From Neobacillus kokaensis (GTDB lineage Bacteria > Bacillota > Bacilli > Bacillales > Cytobacillaceae), in contig NZ_BNDS01000001.1 of assembly GCF_014656545.1 (NCBI RefSeq), positions 251,190 through 315,189 on the forward strand: a stretch of 64,000 nucleotides of DNA, in the 5' to 3' direction. The notes below the pieces were generated by a model. That model saw only the letters and a program-made list of their open reading frames with translations. It searched no databases and was not told the origin of the DNA. This document shows, piece after piece, positions 25,542-33,578 of the stretch. The first letter of the stretch is position 1. Every line of letters starts with the position of its first letter. Both the position numbers and the translations under genes were made by a program.

Positions 25542-25997
25542 TTATAATAAGTTTTTGAAGCTGTTTCTAATGACATCCCCGCGGCTGATGATTCCAGCCA
25601 ATACACCATTGCGCTCCACCGGTACTTTTTTGATCTGTTTTTTCCCTAAGATTGCTGCAATGTTTTCAATTGATTCATCCCAAGACACTCGAAACACTTT
25701 CCGCTTAGCAATTTCGAGTACATTTAATTTGAGTAAACGATGCTCTCTTTCTTCAAAGTCTTCATGATCCCCCTTTATGATAAAAGCATAATAGAAATTA
25801 TCAACTACACGGTCCTCATGTTTACCAATATAACGCAAAATATCACCGTCACTGATAAAACCAACGATTTCATTTCTGTCGTTTACCACTGGAAGGCCGC
25901 TGATACGATACTCAATAAATTTTTCAATAACTGAACGGACTGTGTCACTTTCTTTTACCTTATGAACCTGACTGATCATAATCTCGTGTGCTTGCAT
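25542..25997 (-). CDS. CBS-domain pair protein
   Basis: The 151-residue cytoplasmic protein is a tandem CBS module (about 8-60 and 90-148): VKESDTVRSVIEKFIEYRISGLPVVNDRNEIVGFISDGDIL, and AKRKVFRVSWDESIENIAAILGKKQIKKVPVERNGVLAGIISRGDVI. CBS pairs bind adenine nucleotides and work as energy sensors. The insert between the two (NFYYAFIIKGDHEDFEEREH) is charged. It is the first gene of a probable operon with the MFS pump and starts 197 bp from the divergent MarR gene, with a pair of near-palindromes between them. Confidence 0.88.
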   Translation of the reverse strand: MQAHEIMISQVHKVKESDTVRSVIEKFIEYRISGLPVVNDRNEIVGFISDGDILRYIGKHEDRVVDNFYYAFIIKGDHEDFEEREHRLLKLNVLEIAKRKVFRVSWDESIENIAAILGKKQIKKVPVERNGVLAGIISRGDVIRNSFKNLL

Positions 25998-26035
25998 GAT
26001 TTTCTCCTTTAATAGTTCGTGGATATAAGTGGAAC

Positions 26036-26075
26036 TAGTTGTATTATGAAACTATATGTTTGTATTATACAACTA
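26036..26075. promoter_or_regulatory. Tandem MarR-type operator
   Basis: TTGTATTATACAA (26060-26072) is a perfect 13-bp palindrome; a degenerate copy TTGTATTATGAAA starts 21 bp earlier (26039-26051). The outer arms AGTTGTAT (26037) and ATACAACT (26067) also form a dyad. Position between the CBS-MFS genes and the divergent marR gene fits a MarR operator that controls both directions. Confidence 0.6.
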
Positions 26076-26193
26076 ATTTAATTATCGTCAATAGTGTTTA
26101 TCATTTTTTTAAAATTATGCAAAATACAAAAGCAAACTAGGTTGTGATATGATAGATAATAGGAAATAAGCATTATGTGAGGAAGTTATAGAG

Positions 26194-26619
26194 ATGGAAA
26201 ATTCTTTAGAAATGATTGAACTTGAACTGGCCATCCTTATTCGGCGAATTACATCAGCCTCTGGTAATAAGAAAATTGGTCATTTGGATCGCTCTGCCTA
26301 TCTAATTCTTCATCAAATTGCAACAAATGGAGCTGCAGGTGTAAAATCACTGGCAGGTGAATTTCAATTGGATATTTCTACTGTCAGCAGGCAGGCGGCA
26401 GCATTGGAGCATAAAGGGTATTTGTATAAAATTCCCGATCCAACCGATGGCAGGGCGTACACGTTTCAAATTACCGAATTAGGATTAAAAGAATTAAGGG
26501 ATGATAAACGTGCACGAATGGACAGGGTAGCAGAGGTCACAAAGAATTGGCCAGAAGAAGATAGGGAAGTTTTTGGAAGACTTTTAAGAAAGTTTAACCA
26601 TGGAGCTATTTCATCTTAA
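26194..26619 (+). CDS. MarR-family transcription regulator
   Basis: The 141-residue protein has a winged helix-turn-helix of MarR type: HLDRSAYLILHQIATNGAAG, GVKSLAGEFQLDISTVSRQAAALEHKGYL (recognition helix) and the wing IPDPTDGRAYTFQITELG, framed by dimerisation helices at both ends. There are no cysteines, so thiol-based redox sensing is unlikely. GAGGAAG precedes ATG. It probably represses the divergent CBS-MFS unit and itself from the tandem palindromes at 26036-26075. Confidence 0.88.
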   Translation: MENSLEMIELELAILIRRITSASGNKKIGHLDRSAYLILHQIATNGAAGVKSLAGEFQLDISTVSRQAAALEHKGYLYKIPDPTDGRAYTFQITELGLKELRDDKRARMDRVAEVTKNWPEEDREVFGRLLRKFNHGAISS

Positions 26620-26697
26620 AAAGGGTTCAAATTTCCCGTGTTTTTAGATAAGATAGATATGGCTCGTATAATAAATCAGGGTGAGGGATTACAGCTA

Positions 26698-28122
26698 ATG
26701 AAAACGGATACAAAGAGAATTGAAAAAGACTTCTTAGGAGAGAAGGAAATACCTGTAGAAGCTTATTATGGGATTCAGACGTTAAGGGCGGTTGAAAACT
26801 TTCCTATTACCGGTTACCGGATTCATGAAGAATTAATTAAAGCGCTTGCTGCTGTAAAGAAGGCGGCAGCCATTGCGAATATGAATACAACACGCTTATA
26901 TAGCGGTCTTGCAGAGGCGATTGTCCAAGCGGCCGATGAGATTTTACAGGGTAAATGGCATGATCAATTTATCGTTGATCCAATCCAAGGCGGCGCTGGT
27001 ACTTCTATGAATATGAACGCCAATGAAGTAATAGCCAATCGTGCGCTTGAAATTTTAGGTTATGAGAAAGGCGATTATTTTCATTTAAGCCCGAATAGCC
27101 ATGTAAATATGTCTCAATCTACGAATGATGTATTTCCAACAGCGATTCACATCTCAACGCTGAAGCTATTAGAAAATCTCCTTGAAACAATGGCACATAT
27201 GCACAAGGTTTTCAAGAAAAAAGCAAAGCAGTTTGAAAATGTTATCAAAATGGGCAGGACTCATTTGCAGGATGCAGTGCCAATTCGTCTTGGACAAGAG
27301 TTTGAAGCTTATTCAAGAGTCCTTGAGCGGGATATGAAGCGCATTCAGCAATCACGGGAACACCTTTATGAAGTTAATATGGGGGCTACTGCAGTAGGCA
27401 CTGGATTAAATGCAGATCCGAAATATATTAAGGATGTTGTAAAGCAGCTTGCAGACATAAGCGGTCTTCCGCTTGTGAATGCGGAGCATCTTGTTGATGC
27501 TACACAAAATACCGATGCCTATACTGAAGTGTCCGCAGCCTTAAAAGTTTGTATGATGAATATGTCCAAGATTGCGAACGATCTTCGTTTAATGGCTTCA
27601 GGTCCGAGAGCAGGTTTAGCGGAAATTATGCTTCCAGCACGTCAGCCAGGCTCATCGATTATGCCTGGAAAAGTCAATCCCGTTATGCCTGAGTTAATTA
27701 ACCAAATTGCCTTCCAAGTTATTGGTAATGATCATACGATTTGTTTAGCTTCTGAAGCAGGACAGCTTGAGTTGAACGTCATGGAACCGGTGTTAGTCTT
27801 TAATTTACTGCAGTCTATCAGCATTATGAACAACGGATTCCGTTCCTTTACAGATAATTGCTTAGCAGGCATTGAAGCAAATGAAGGCCGTTTAAGAGAA
27901 TATGTAGAGAAAAGTGTCGGCATCATTACTGCAGTCAATCCTCATTTAGGTTATGAGGTCGCAGCAAGAATTGCTCGAGAAGCCATTACAAGCGGAAAGT
28001 CAGTTCGCGAATTATGTCTGCAGCATGATGTATTAACAGAAGAGGAATTAGACCTTATTTTAAATATTTATGAAATGACTAAGCCAGGGATTGCCGGAGC
28101 AGAACTTCTAGACAGAGATTAA
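26698..28122 (+). CDS. aspA: Aspartate ammonia-lyase (aspartase)
   Basis: The 474-residue enzyme converts L-aspartate to fumarate and ammonia. It carries the fumarase/aspartase signature GSSIMPGKVNP, the conserved TNDVFPTA, GRTHLQDAVPIRLGQEF and GTGLN stretches, and a C-terminus ending KPGIAGAELLDRD. ATG at 26698 (MKTDTKRIEKDFLGEKEIP) is chosen over a longer open frame because the family begins with an R-x-E-x-D-x-L-G-E motif and GTGAGGG precedes it. In B. subtilis the gene (ansB) follows asparaginase; here there is no asparaginase gene and it stands alone before a terminator. Confidence 0.93.
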   Translation: MKTDTKRIEKDFLGEKEIPVEAYYGIQTLRAVENFPITGYRIHEELIKALAAVKKAAAIANMNTTRLYSGLAEAIVQAADEILQGKWHDQFIVDPIQGGAGTSMNMNANEVIANRALEILGYEKGDYFHLSPNSHVNMSQSTNDVFPTAIHISTLKLLENLLETMAHMHKVFKKKAKQFENVIKMGRTHLQDAVPIRLGQEFEAYSRVLERDMKRIQQSREHLYEVNMGATAVGTGLNADPKYIKDVVKQLADISGLPLVNAEHLVDATQNTDAYTEVSAALKVCMMNMSKIANDLRLMASGPRAGLAEIMLPARQPGSSIMPGKVNPVMPELINQIAFQVIGNDHTICLASEAGQLELNVMEPVLVFNLLQSISIMNNGFRSFTDNCLAGIEANEGRLREYVEKSVGIITAVNPHLGYEVAARIAREAITSGKSVRELCLQHDVLTEEELDLILNIYEMTKPGIAGAELLDRD

Positions 28123-28137
28123 TCGCAAAAATTAAAC

Positions 28138-28170
28138 AGAAAAGGCCTTCCAAGGGAAGAGCCTTTTTTG
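28138..28170 (+). terminator. Terminator of the aspartase gene
   Basis: AAAAGGC and GCCTTTTTT flank a stem with CTTCC/GGAAG around AAG; a six-T run follows. It can also work on the minus strand for the 28188-28523 gene. Confidence 0.85.
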
Positions 28171-28187
28171 TTACTATGTTAACTTGC

Positions 28188-28523
28188 TTATTTTTTTTCT
28201 TTTTCCTTCGGCTGGTCGCGAAGTGTCCGATAAATTTGTGTATACATACTATCTTCCACAATATTTTCTAGAAAAAAAGGACCAATCAGCTCTAAGTATT
28301 CTTCATCATCAAACATTTTTTTGTTTTGTAATTCCATTTCCGCTAATCCTTCGTATGTAGATAGTAGTGCGTATGTATGATCCTTTCCGGAAATAGGCGT
28401 TAAGATTTCTACCTGATGACTATAGTTTTCCATTCTAAATTTTTTTATCTCTCTTAAATTCTCAATTCCTTCTTTAAATTTATCCTGCCTGATTACGAAC
28501 GTTTGATATACTATCACCGACAT
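28188..28523 (-). CDS. Hypothetical protein, probable ferredoxin-like (NIPSNAP-type) fold
   Basis: The 111-residue protein (MSVIVYQTFVIRQDKFKEGI...) starts with a beta-strand, a helix and then HQVEILTPISGKDHTYALLSTYEG, alternating in the manner of dimeric alpha-beta barrel proteins such as NIPSNAP or antibiotic-biosynthesis monooxygenases. No catalytic residue can be named. ATG at 28523 is preferred to an upstream in-frame start because AAGGGGTG lies 6 bases before it. The last residues are charged (RDQPKEKEKK). No operon partners. Confidence 0.6.
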   Translation of the reverse strand: MSVIVYQTFVIRQDKFKEGIENLREIKKFRMENYSHQVEILTPISGKDHTYALLSTYEGLAEMELQNKKMFDDEEYLELIGPFFLENIVEDSMYTQIYRTLRDQPKEKEKK

Positions 28524-28793
28524 GAAAGCACCCCTTAGTAAATACAATAAAGTTGAATTTATTATGCTCTTTTGTTTGCAGGAGTATACGGAAAAATTTA
28601 GTAGATAAATGAGGTGTGTTTTCGATGTATTTTATGGTTTTTTAATATGGCAAAGTGTAAAATAAAACACTAGAGAACTAGTTTAATAGTATTTGCAGGA
28701 AAGTGATATAAAAAAGGAATAGATTAACTGGTTTTTTCTGTAACCATTTTATCAGGTAGACGTCTATAAAATAAAAAGGAAAGTTAAGGGGAA

Positions 28794-29768
28794 ATGAAAA
28801 GGGTGAGAGGGGCAATATTATTAATAGTTGCAGGCGGTTTAATAGGGTTATCGGGATGTTCGGAAGGAGTGTTGAAAGAAAAAGAAGTAAATGCCACTGA
28901 ACATGTGGAGAAAAAAGTAAAAACGAAAAAGGTAGAAAAGCCTGTATGGGTTAATATTGTTGACCCTAATACGAAAAAAATAATAAAATCTTTTGTTCCA
29001 AAGGATTTTGGTTTTGGTACAGATGATGTAAAATATAAGGCTGCAATTACGGAATGGTCTAGAGAATTGGCAAGAGGAACAGATGAAAAACCAGGATATG
29101 ACAAACGAATGATGCTTGATAAGCTTAAACCGGATGGGCAAATTATTAAAGGTTCACCGCAGACCATTATGGATGAAACAGAGCTAACCGAAAAAATGCT
29201 GGAAGCATCCGAAAAGGGCGGGGATGTAGAGGTACCGCTATATATATCTGACAGCGGCTATAGTCAAGAGGATGCAGCACATTTAAATGAGGTGGTTGTT
29301 GCTTCGTATACTACGTATTTCAAAAGCAATGTAATGGGCAGGTCGAAAAATATTGCCTTATCTGCTCAAGCTATTAATAATATGATCATCGGTAAAGAAG
29401 ACCCATTTTCCTTTAACACCTCAGTTGGACCAAGTGATGAAGCTCATGGGTATCAAAGAGCACCGGAAGCTGTGGATGGAAAATTGGTAGATGGTGTGGG
29501 AGGAGGCATTTGCCAGACCTCTTCAACATTATATAATGCAATCGATCAATTAGGTGTGAGTTATATTGAGAAACATCACCATTCACTTCATGTTGGCTAT
29601 GTTCCAAAGGGAAGGGATGCTACTGTTTCCTACGGCGGGTATGATTTTCGCTTTAAAAATACAACAGGGGTACCGCTCTTGTTAAAAACGTATGTGGGAA
29701 ACGGATCACTAACGGTCGAGATTAGAACTTCCAATGAGTACAAAGCCCTTATTAAGAGAGCAATATAA
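28794..29768 (+). CDS. VanW-family lipoprotein
   Basis: The 324-residue protein has a lipoprotein signal (ILLIVAGGLIGLSGC, cysteine near residue 22), a Lys-rich spacer, and a C-terminal VanW domain from about residue 185: NIALSAQAINNMIIGKEDPFSFN, GGGICQTSSTLYNAI and FKNTTGVPLLLKTYV are strong family matches. VanW domains are found on many Firmicute surface proteins and are thought to bind or act on the cell wall; the biochemical role is not settled. AAGGGGAA precedes the ATG. It is a single gene ended by a terminator. Confidence 0.88.
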   Translation: MKRVRGAILLIVAGGLIGLSGCSEGVLKEKEVNATEHVEKKVKTKKVEKPVWVNIVDPNTKKIIKSFVPKDFGFGTDDVKYKAAITEWSRELARGTDEKPGYDKRMMLDKLKPDGQIIKGSPQTIMDETELTEKMLEASEKGGDVEVPLYISDSGYSQEDAAHLNEVVVASYTTYFKSNVMGRSKNIALSAQAINNMIIGKEDPFSFNTSVGPSDEAHGYQRAPEAVDGKLVDGVGGGICQTSSTLYNAIDQLGVSYIEKHHHSLHVGYVPKGRDATVSYGGYDFRFKNTTGVPLLLKTYVGNGSLTVEIRTSNEYKALIKRAI

Positions 29769-29773
29769 TAGTA

Positions 29774-29822
29774 AATCCCATTGTTGATTATGATTAAATC
29801 GAATCAATAATGGGATTTTGTT
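29774..29822 (+). terminator. Terminator of the VanW gene
   Basis: AATCCCATT (from 29774) pairs with AATGGGATT, with TTGATT/AATCAA continuing the stem, followed by TTTGTT. It may also serve the convergent gene at 29836. Confidence 0.8.
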
Positions 29823-29835
29823 ATTTATTTAATAG

Positions 29836-30042
29836 TTATCTCATCTCTTCCCAGTCAGTATAGCTGCCGCTGCCTTGACAGCCAGGGCAATCGAAGGAGT
29901 TAAAGTAAGCAAATTCATTATAAGGGTAAACCGTATAGCCGCGGCCTTGACAATCAGGACATTTGCCTTGGTCTTTCATATTGGAAAGATGGTTTTGATA
30001 CCTTGTCTCTCTCCACTGATTAAATGAGTTGAGCAGTCCCAT
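29836..30042 (-). CDS. Small zinc-finger protein with two C-x-x-C-x-G-x-G motifs
   Basis: The 68-residue protein has CPDCQGRGY and CPGCQGSGS, the DnaJ-type zinc-binding repeats, separated by about 18 residues, so the four cysteines can hold one zinc ion. The N-terminus (MGLLNSFNQWRETRYQNHLS) is a probable helix. No J-domain is present. Similar stand-alone mini-fingers exist in Bacillus, with unknown role. The ribosome site is GTGAAAAAAAATG-like and weak (AGGTG upstream). Confidence 0.72.
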   Translation of the reverse strand: MGLLNSFNQWRETRYQNHLSNMKDQGKCPDCQGRGYTVYPYNEFAYFNSFDCPGCQGSGSYTDWEEMR

Positions 30043-30226
30043 TTTTTTTCACCTCATTGTATCAATTTTCTTTTAGTATGGGGGAAAAATGGAAAATTTA
30101 TGCTTGTGTGTCAAATAAAATATTATTATGTAATAATAATTTTATGTCAAAATCGGTCTATTTGTGAGTAAATTTGCTACTGTGATGCAAGATAAACAAT
30201 AAATACGTTATAAGTGAGGTGATCTT

Positions 30227-30394
30227 ATGGGAGAATGGAACGAACAGGCTGCACCAAATAATAATCTGCCCCCTAAAACACTAAAAACAGGTAAATTTCT
30301 AGGAAAGCAACCAAATCATGAGTTTTCAGAAGAATTATCCGACGGCGGCGAACGCGACCAATACATTAAGAAACAAAAGGACGGTTCAATTTAG
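30227..30394 (+). CDS. Small hydrophilic protein, 55 residues
   Basis: ATG behind GTGAGGTGATC opens a 55-codon frame MGEWNEQAAPNNNLPPKTLK... ending KKQKDGSI. It is very hydrophilic, rich in Asn, Pro, Lys and Glu and probably unstructured, like small acid-rich proteins common in spore formers; I cannot place it in a family. The stop codon lies two bases before a copy of the dispersed repeat GTGTCAGGCACC, so the original C-terminus may have been altered by that element. Confidence 0.6.
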   Translation: MGEWNEQAAPNNNLPPKTLKTGKFLGKQPNHEFSEELSDGGERDQYIKKQKDGSI

Positions 30395-30395
30395 G

Positions 30396-30427
30396 GTGTC
30401 AGGCACCAACAAATTTAGGCGCCTAAA
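30396..30427. repeat. Dispersed hairpin repeat, copy 2 (partial)
   Basis: GTGTCAGGCACC (30396-30407) is identical to the arm of the repeat at 21223, and is followed by TTTAGGCGCCTAAA (30414-30427), a 14-bp palindrome that corresponds to the AGCGCCTAGGCGCT palindrome of copy 1. The closing arm is absent. The rest of the interval to 30607 holds no convincing gene. Confidence 0.75.
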
Positions 30428-30607
30428 GGCTCGTTACTATTATTTGTTCTGTAATATTAGCCCGTGCAACAATAGTATATTTGACCGTGATACTTTCCTA
30501 CATACTTGGGTGAAAATTTGGAACGAAAAGTGGTTATTGTTGCAGTTTGAAATGCTGGATAAGTTGGATATCTATGAAAAAAAGAGATCCCTTGGCGGAA
30601 TTACAGT

Positions 30608-30640
30608 AAAAGGACAGGGCTGACAGCACCTGTCCTTTTT
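30608..30640. terminator. Terminator upstream of the AIM24-family gene end
   Basis: AAAAGGACAGG pairs with CCTGTCCTTTTT around a 10-base loop; A-run and T-run on the two sides make it usable from both strands. Confidence 0.85.
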
Positions 30641-30683
30641 ACTGAATTTAATGAAACGGTAGAACCATCTTCGTGTTTAATCA

Positions 30684-31469
30684 TTAATCCCCATTAAACA
30701 TATCGAAAAGGCCTCTAGCGATACTGCCTTCGTCTTTGGAGCCTCCCCGTGAAGGGGCTGCTGCAAATACCCTGCTGGCTAGGCGGCTAAATGGAAGAGA
30801 TTGAATCCACACGGAACCCGGCCCTCTAAGTGTGGCAAAGAATAAACCCTCACCCCCGAACAAGGCCGTTTTAACTCCTTTAACAAATTCAATATCGTAC
30901 TGTACATCTCTTGTCATTGCTACTAAACATCCAGTGTCCACCCTTAATGATTGACCAGGTAGGAGGTCCTTTTTGATAATGGTTCCTCCTGCATGTATAA
31001 AAGCCATCCCGTCGCCTTCGAGCTTTTGCATGATGAACCCCTCGCCGCCGAAGAAACCAGCACCCAATTTACGCTGAAATTCTATCCCTACTTGAACACC
31101 TTTTGCTGCAGCAAGGAAGGCATCTTTTTGGCAAACAATTTTGCCTCCATATTCACTTAAATTCATTGGAATTATTTTCCCTGGGTATGGCGATGCAAAC
31201 GAAACATGTCTTTTCGCTGTTCCAACATTCGTGAAAGTTGTCATGAATAAGCTTTCCCCAGTAAGAACCCGTTTTCCTGCGCTAAACAGCTTACCCATTA
31301 AGCCGCCGCCGCCTGAGCCATCGCCAAAGATGGTTTCCATATGAATATCGTTTTCCATCATCATAAAGCTTCCTGCTTCGGCAACAACCGTTTCCTGTGG
31401 GTCAAGCTCAACTTCAACGAACTGCATATCATCTCCGTAAATCTTATAATCGATTTCGTGATTATTCAT
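30684..31469 (-). CDS. AIM24 / TIGR00266-family protein
   Basis: The 261-residue soluble protein is a beta-rich AIM24-family member: [69 protein letters not shown] and [19 protein letters not shown] are the family marks. Members occur in all domains; the bacterial role is unknown, with links to membrane or stress processes proposed. ATG at 31469 with GGAGGG upstream is preferred over the adjacent GTG. A structured RNA candidate with its own terminator lies 90-200 bp upstream on the same strand and could control it. Confidence 0.85.
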   Translation of the reverse strand: MNNHEIDYKIYGDDMQFVEVELDPQETVVAEAGSFMMMENDIHMETIFGDGSGGGGLMGKLFSAGKRVLTGESLFMTTFTNVGTAKRHVSFASPYPGKIIPMNLSEYGGKIVCQKDAFLAAAKGVQVGIEFQRKLGAGFFGGEGFIMQKLEGDGMAFIHAGGTIIKKDLLPGQSLRVDTGCLVAMTRDVQYDIEFVKGVKTALFGGEGLFFATLRGPGSVWIQSLPFSRLASRVFAAAPSRGGSKDEGSIARGLFDMFNGD

Positions 31470-31554
31470 CACAAATCCCTCCGCTTATTTTATAAGTACG
31501 TAATTATTTTAGTTTATCTAGGAAAAAAGCGCTAATTTTATAATGACATTTGGA

Positions 31555-31674
31555 AAATAAAAAAAGACGTCTGTATAAACAGACGTCTCCTGCGTATTGT
31601 GGCGAAAAATCCGCACTCCACATAGTGCGCTCCATTAAGGAATGATTTTCGACTTACACAATTCAGCTCATCGC
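31555..31674 (-). ncRNA. Candidate structured RNA (small RNA or leader with terminator)
   Basis: Read on the minus strand, three nested stems are visible: AUUGUG/CACAAU (31657-31662 with 31596-31601), CGAAAAUC/GAUUUUUCG (31644-31651 with 31603-31611), and CGCACU/AGUGCG with a six-base loop (31624-31629 with 31612-31617). A 14-base bulge (31630-31643) lies on one side. A perfect terminator follows. A TTTACT-N17-TATAAT promoter starts it. I cannot match it to a known riboswitch or small RNA. It could be an independent RNA of about 120 bases or the leader of the AIM24-family gene. Confidence 0.55.
31559..31588 (-). terminator. Minus-strand terminator of the candidate RNA
   Basis: AGACGTCTGT (31565-31574), ATAA, ACAGACGTCT (31579-31588) form a perfect 10-bp stem; on the minus strand it is followed by seven T residues. 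No protein gene ends here. Confidence 0.88.
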
Positions 31675-31680
31675 TTGATT

Positions 31681-31709
31681 ATTATAACACGTCAATTTTT
31701 CAAAGTAAA
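31681..31709 (-). promoter_or_regulatory. Promoter of the candidate RNA
   Basis: On the minus strand TTTACT (31709-31704), 17 bases, TATAAT (31686-31681). The -10 is perfect and the -35 matches four of six. Confidence 0.6.
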
Positions 31710-31720
31710 GAGTAAAATTT

Positions 31721-31749
31721 TTGACGAAGTATCTTGAATATATTAATCT
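31721..31749 (+). promoter_or_regulatory. Promoter of sulP-arsR
   Basis: TTGACG (31721-31726), 17 bases, TAATCT (31744-31749). The start of transcription would lie near 31757, inside the two overlapping dyads that follow. Confidence 0.55.
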
Positions 31750-31781
31750 ATTGTTGTATATTCAAATAATCAGATATACAA
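31734..31781. promoter_or_regulatory. Overlapping dyads, probable ArsR operator
   Basis: TTGTATAT (31754-31761) and ATATACAA (31774-31781) are perfect arms 12 bp apart and enclose TTCAAATAATC, which contains the TCAAATA half-site typical of ArsR/SmtB operators. A second dyad, TTGAATATA (31734-31742) and TATATTCAA (31757-31765), shares its right half with the first. Both cover the -10 and start of the sulP promoter. Confidence 0.6.
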
Positions 31782-31805
31782 AATAACGAGATAAGAAGGG
31801 TGAAT

Positions 31806-33578
31806 ATGCTTACTGACAAAAGGTTCCATCACTATTCCTTAACCAGCTTGCCAAAGGATCTTGCTTCAGGATTGATTGTGGGAGTCATTGCGATTCCTCT
31901 TGGTATGGCGTTTGCAATTGCTTCAGGGGTGAAGCCGGAGTATGGAATCTATACGACCATCGTTGCTGGGATTCTCATCTCATTATTTGGCGGATCCAAG
32001 TATCAGATTGGCGGCCCAACTGGTGCGTTTATTCCGATATTATTCGGTATCGTCATGACCTACGGTTATGAAAATTTGCTCATCGCCGGGTTTATGGCGG
32101 GGATTATTCTTGTATTAATGGGAGTTTTTCGACTTGGCTCGCTGATCAAATATATCCCAAGACCTGTTACGATTGGGTTTACTGCGGGGATTGCTGTAAC
32201 CATATTCACCGGACAGATTGCTAGTTTCCTAGGTCTAGAGGGAATAAAGAGACACGAAGAGTTTATTAAGAACATCCAAGAAATCTTCATCACTCTGAAT
32301 ACAACAAATATTTACAGCATTTTAACAGCTGCTATTTGTTTAGGGACAATTATTGTAACGCCAAAGATTGCTCCAAAGGTCCCTGGACCATTGATTGGGT
32401 TAATCGTTTCTACCCTTGTGGCAACATTAATTTTTCCTAACCATGTCGCCACAATTGGAACGGCTTACGGTCAAATACCTAGCACTTTGCCAAGTCTCCA
32501 TATTCCAGAAATTAATATGGAAATCATTATAAAACTAATTAAACCAGCCTTTATAATTGCGATGCTCGGCGGGATTGAATCATTGCTTTCAGCCGTTGTT
32601 GCAGACGGGATGACCAATAGCCGTCATAACAGTAATAAGGAACTCGTTGGACAAGGAATAGCCAACATGGTAACTCCGTTATTTGGGGGAATACCTGCGA
32701 CAGGTGCGCTTGCCAGAACGGCCACTAATATTAAGAATGGTGCAGTTTCTCCTTTGTCAGGTATTATCCACGGAGTAGTAGTACTTCTTGTATTGGTGTT
32801 TTTTGCTCAGTATGCATCCTATATTCCTCTTGCCAGTATGGCTCCTATTCTTATGGTCGTCGCGTGGAATATGAGTGAAAGAAAAGTATTCGCCCATATT
32901 TTAAAAACAAAATCGACGGATGCTCTTGTGCTTGTTGTTACCTTTTTATTAACGGTGTTTGTCGATTTAACGACAGCCGTGCAGGTGGGACTTGTGATGT
33001 CTGCGATTTTATTTGTTAAACGAATGAGTGATATTATGATTACAGCTAAAGCGTTGCCAAACTATGAGGCAAAACGCAAAAAGGTTGAAACCGGGATGGT
33101 GTCGGATACTCATGATTGTCCGCAGATAAGTATATTTAATATTGAAGGTCCATTGTTCTTTGGTGCCGCGCTTACCTTTGAAGAAACTATCATGAGTACG
33201 ATTAATTATAAACCAAAAATACTGCTGCTCCGAATGGGCAAAGTACCATTTATGGACACAACAGGAGAAGCAAATTTGGCAAGGATTGTTCACCATTTTT
33301 CGAAAAATGGTATAGTGATTATATCGGGTTTAAATCCACAGCCGGAAGCAGTTCTTAAGAAAACGGGGTTATATGATACGATAGGCAATGAGCATTTTTT
33401 TACACACACTGGTGAAGCCATTCAGTTTGCACTTGCGCAAATTAATAAGAATAAATGCCAGGGCTGTAAACATTTCGCTTTTAAGGAATGCCAAGCGTTA
33501 TCTGGTTCTGAGGCAGTAGAAAGCAGCAAGCAGAAGCTAAGAGCTCTTTCTAATGAAGCAAAGGAGTTGATCAATTGA
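31806..33578 (+). CDS. SulP-family anion permease with STAS domain
   Basis: The 590-residue protein has the SulP membrane core (about 10-410; GLIVGVIAIPLGMAFAIASGVKPEYGIYTTIVAG and IGGPTGAFIPI are the signatures) and a cytoplasmic STAS domain (about 440-545; FMDTTGEANL is its loop). The tail has three to four cysteines (NKCQGCKHFAFKECQ). Family members carry sulfate, bicarbonate or dicarboxylates; the ion cannot be told from sequence. ATG at 31806 fits GAAGGGTG better than the GTG at 31800. It overlaps arsR by four bases, and dyads over its promoter fit ArsR repression. Confidence 0.9.
   Translation: MLTDKRFHHYSLTSLPKDLASGLIVGVIAIPLGMAFAIASGVKPEYGIYTTIVAGILISLFGGSKYQIGGPTGAFIPILFGIVMTYGYENLLIAGFMAGIILVLMGVFRLGSLIKYIPRPVTIGFTAGIAVTIFTGQIASFLGLEGIKRHEEFIKNIQEIFITLNTTNIYSILTAAICLGTIIVTPKIAPKVPGPLIGLIVSTLVATLIFPNHVATIGTAYGQIPSTLPSLHIPEINMEIIIKLIKPAFIIAMLGGIESLLSAVVADGMTNSRHNSNKELVGQGIANMVTPLFGGIPATGALARTATNIKNGAVSPLSGIIHGVVVLLVLVFFAQYASYIPLASMAPILMVVAWNMSERKVFAHILKTKSTDALVLVVTFLLTVFVDLTTAVQVGLVMSAILFVKRMSDIMITAKALPNYEAKRKKVETGMVSDTHDCPQISIFNIEGPLFFGAALTFEETIMSTINYKPKILLLRMGKVPFMDTTGEANLARIVHHFSKNGIVIISGLNPQPEAVLKKTGLYDTIGNEHFFTHTGEAIQFALAQINKNKCQGCKHFAFKECQALSGSEAVESSKQKLRALSNEAKELIN

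Noticed and set aside
30407..30623. 101-residue plus-strand frame starting at 30318
   Set aside because: It overlaps the better-supported 55-residue gene, has no ribosome site, and its composition is not protein-like; it runs through the repeat copy.
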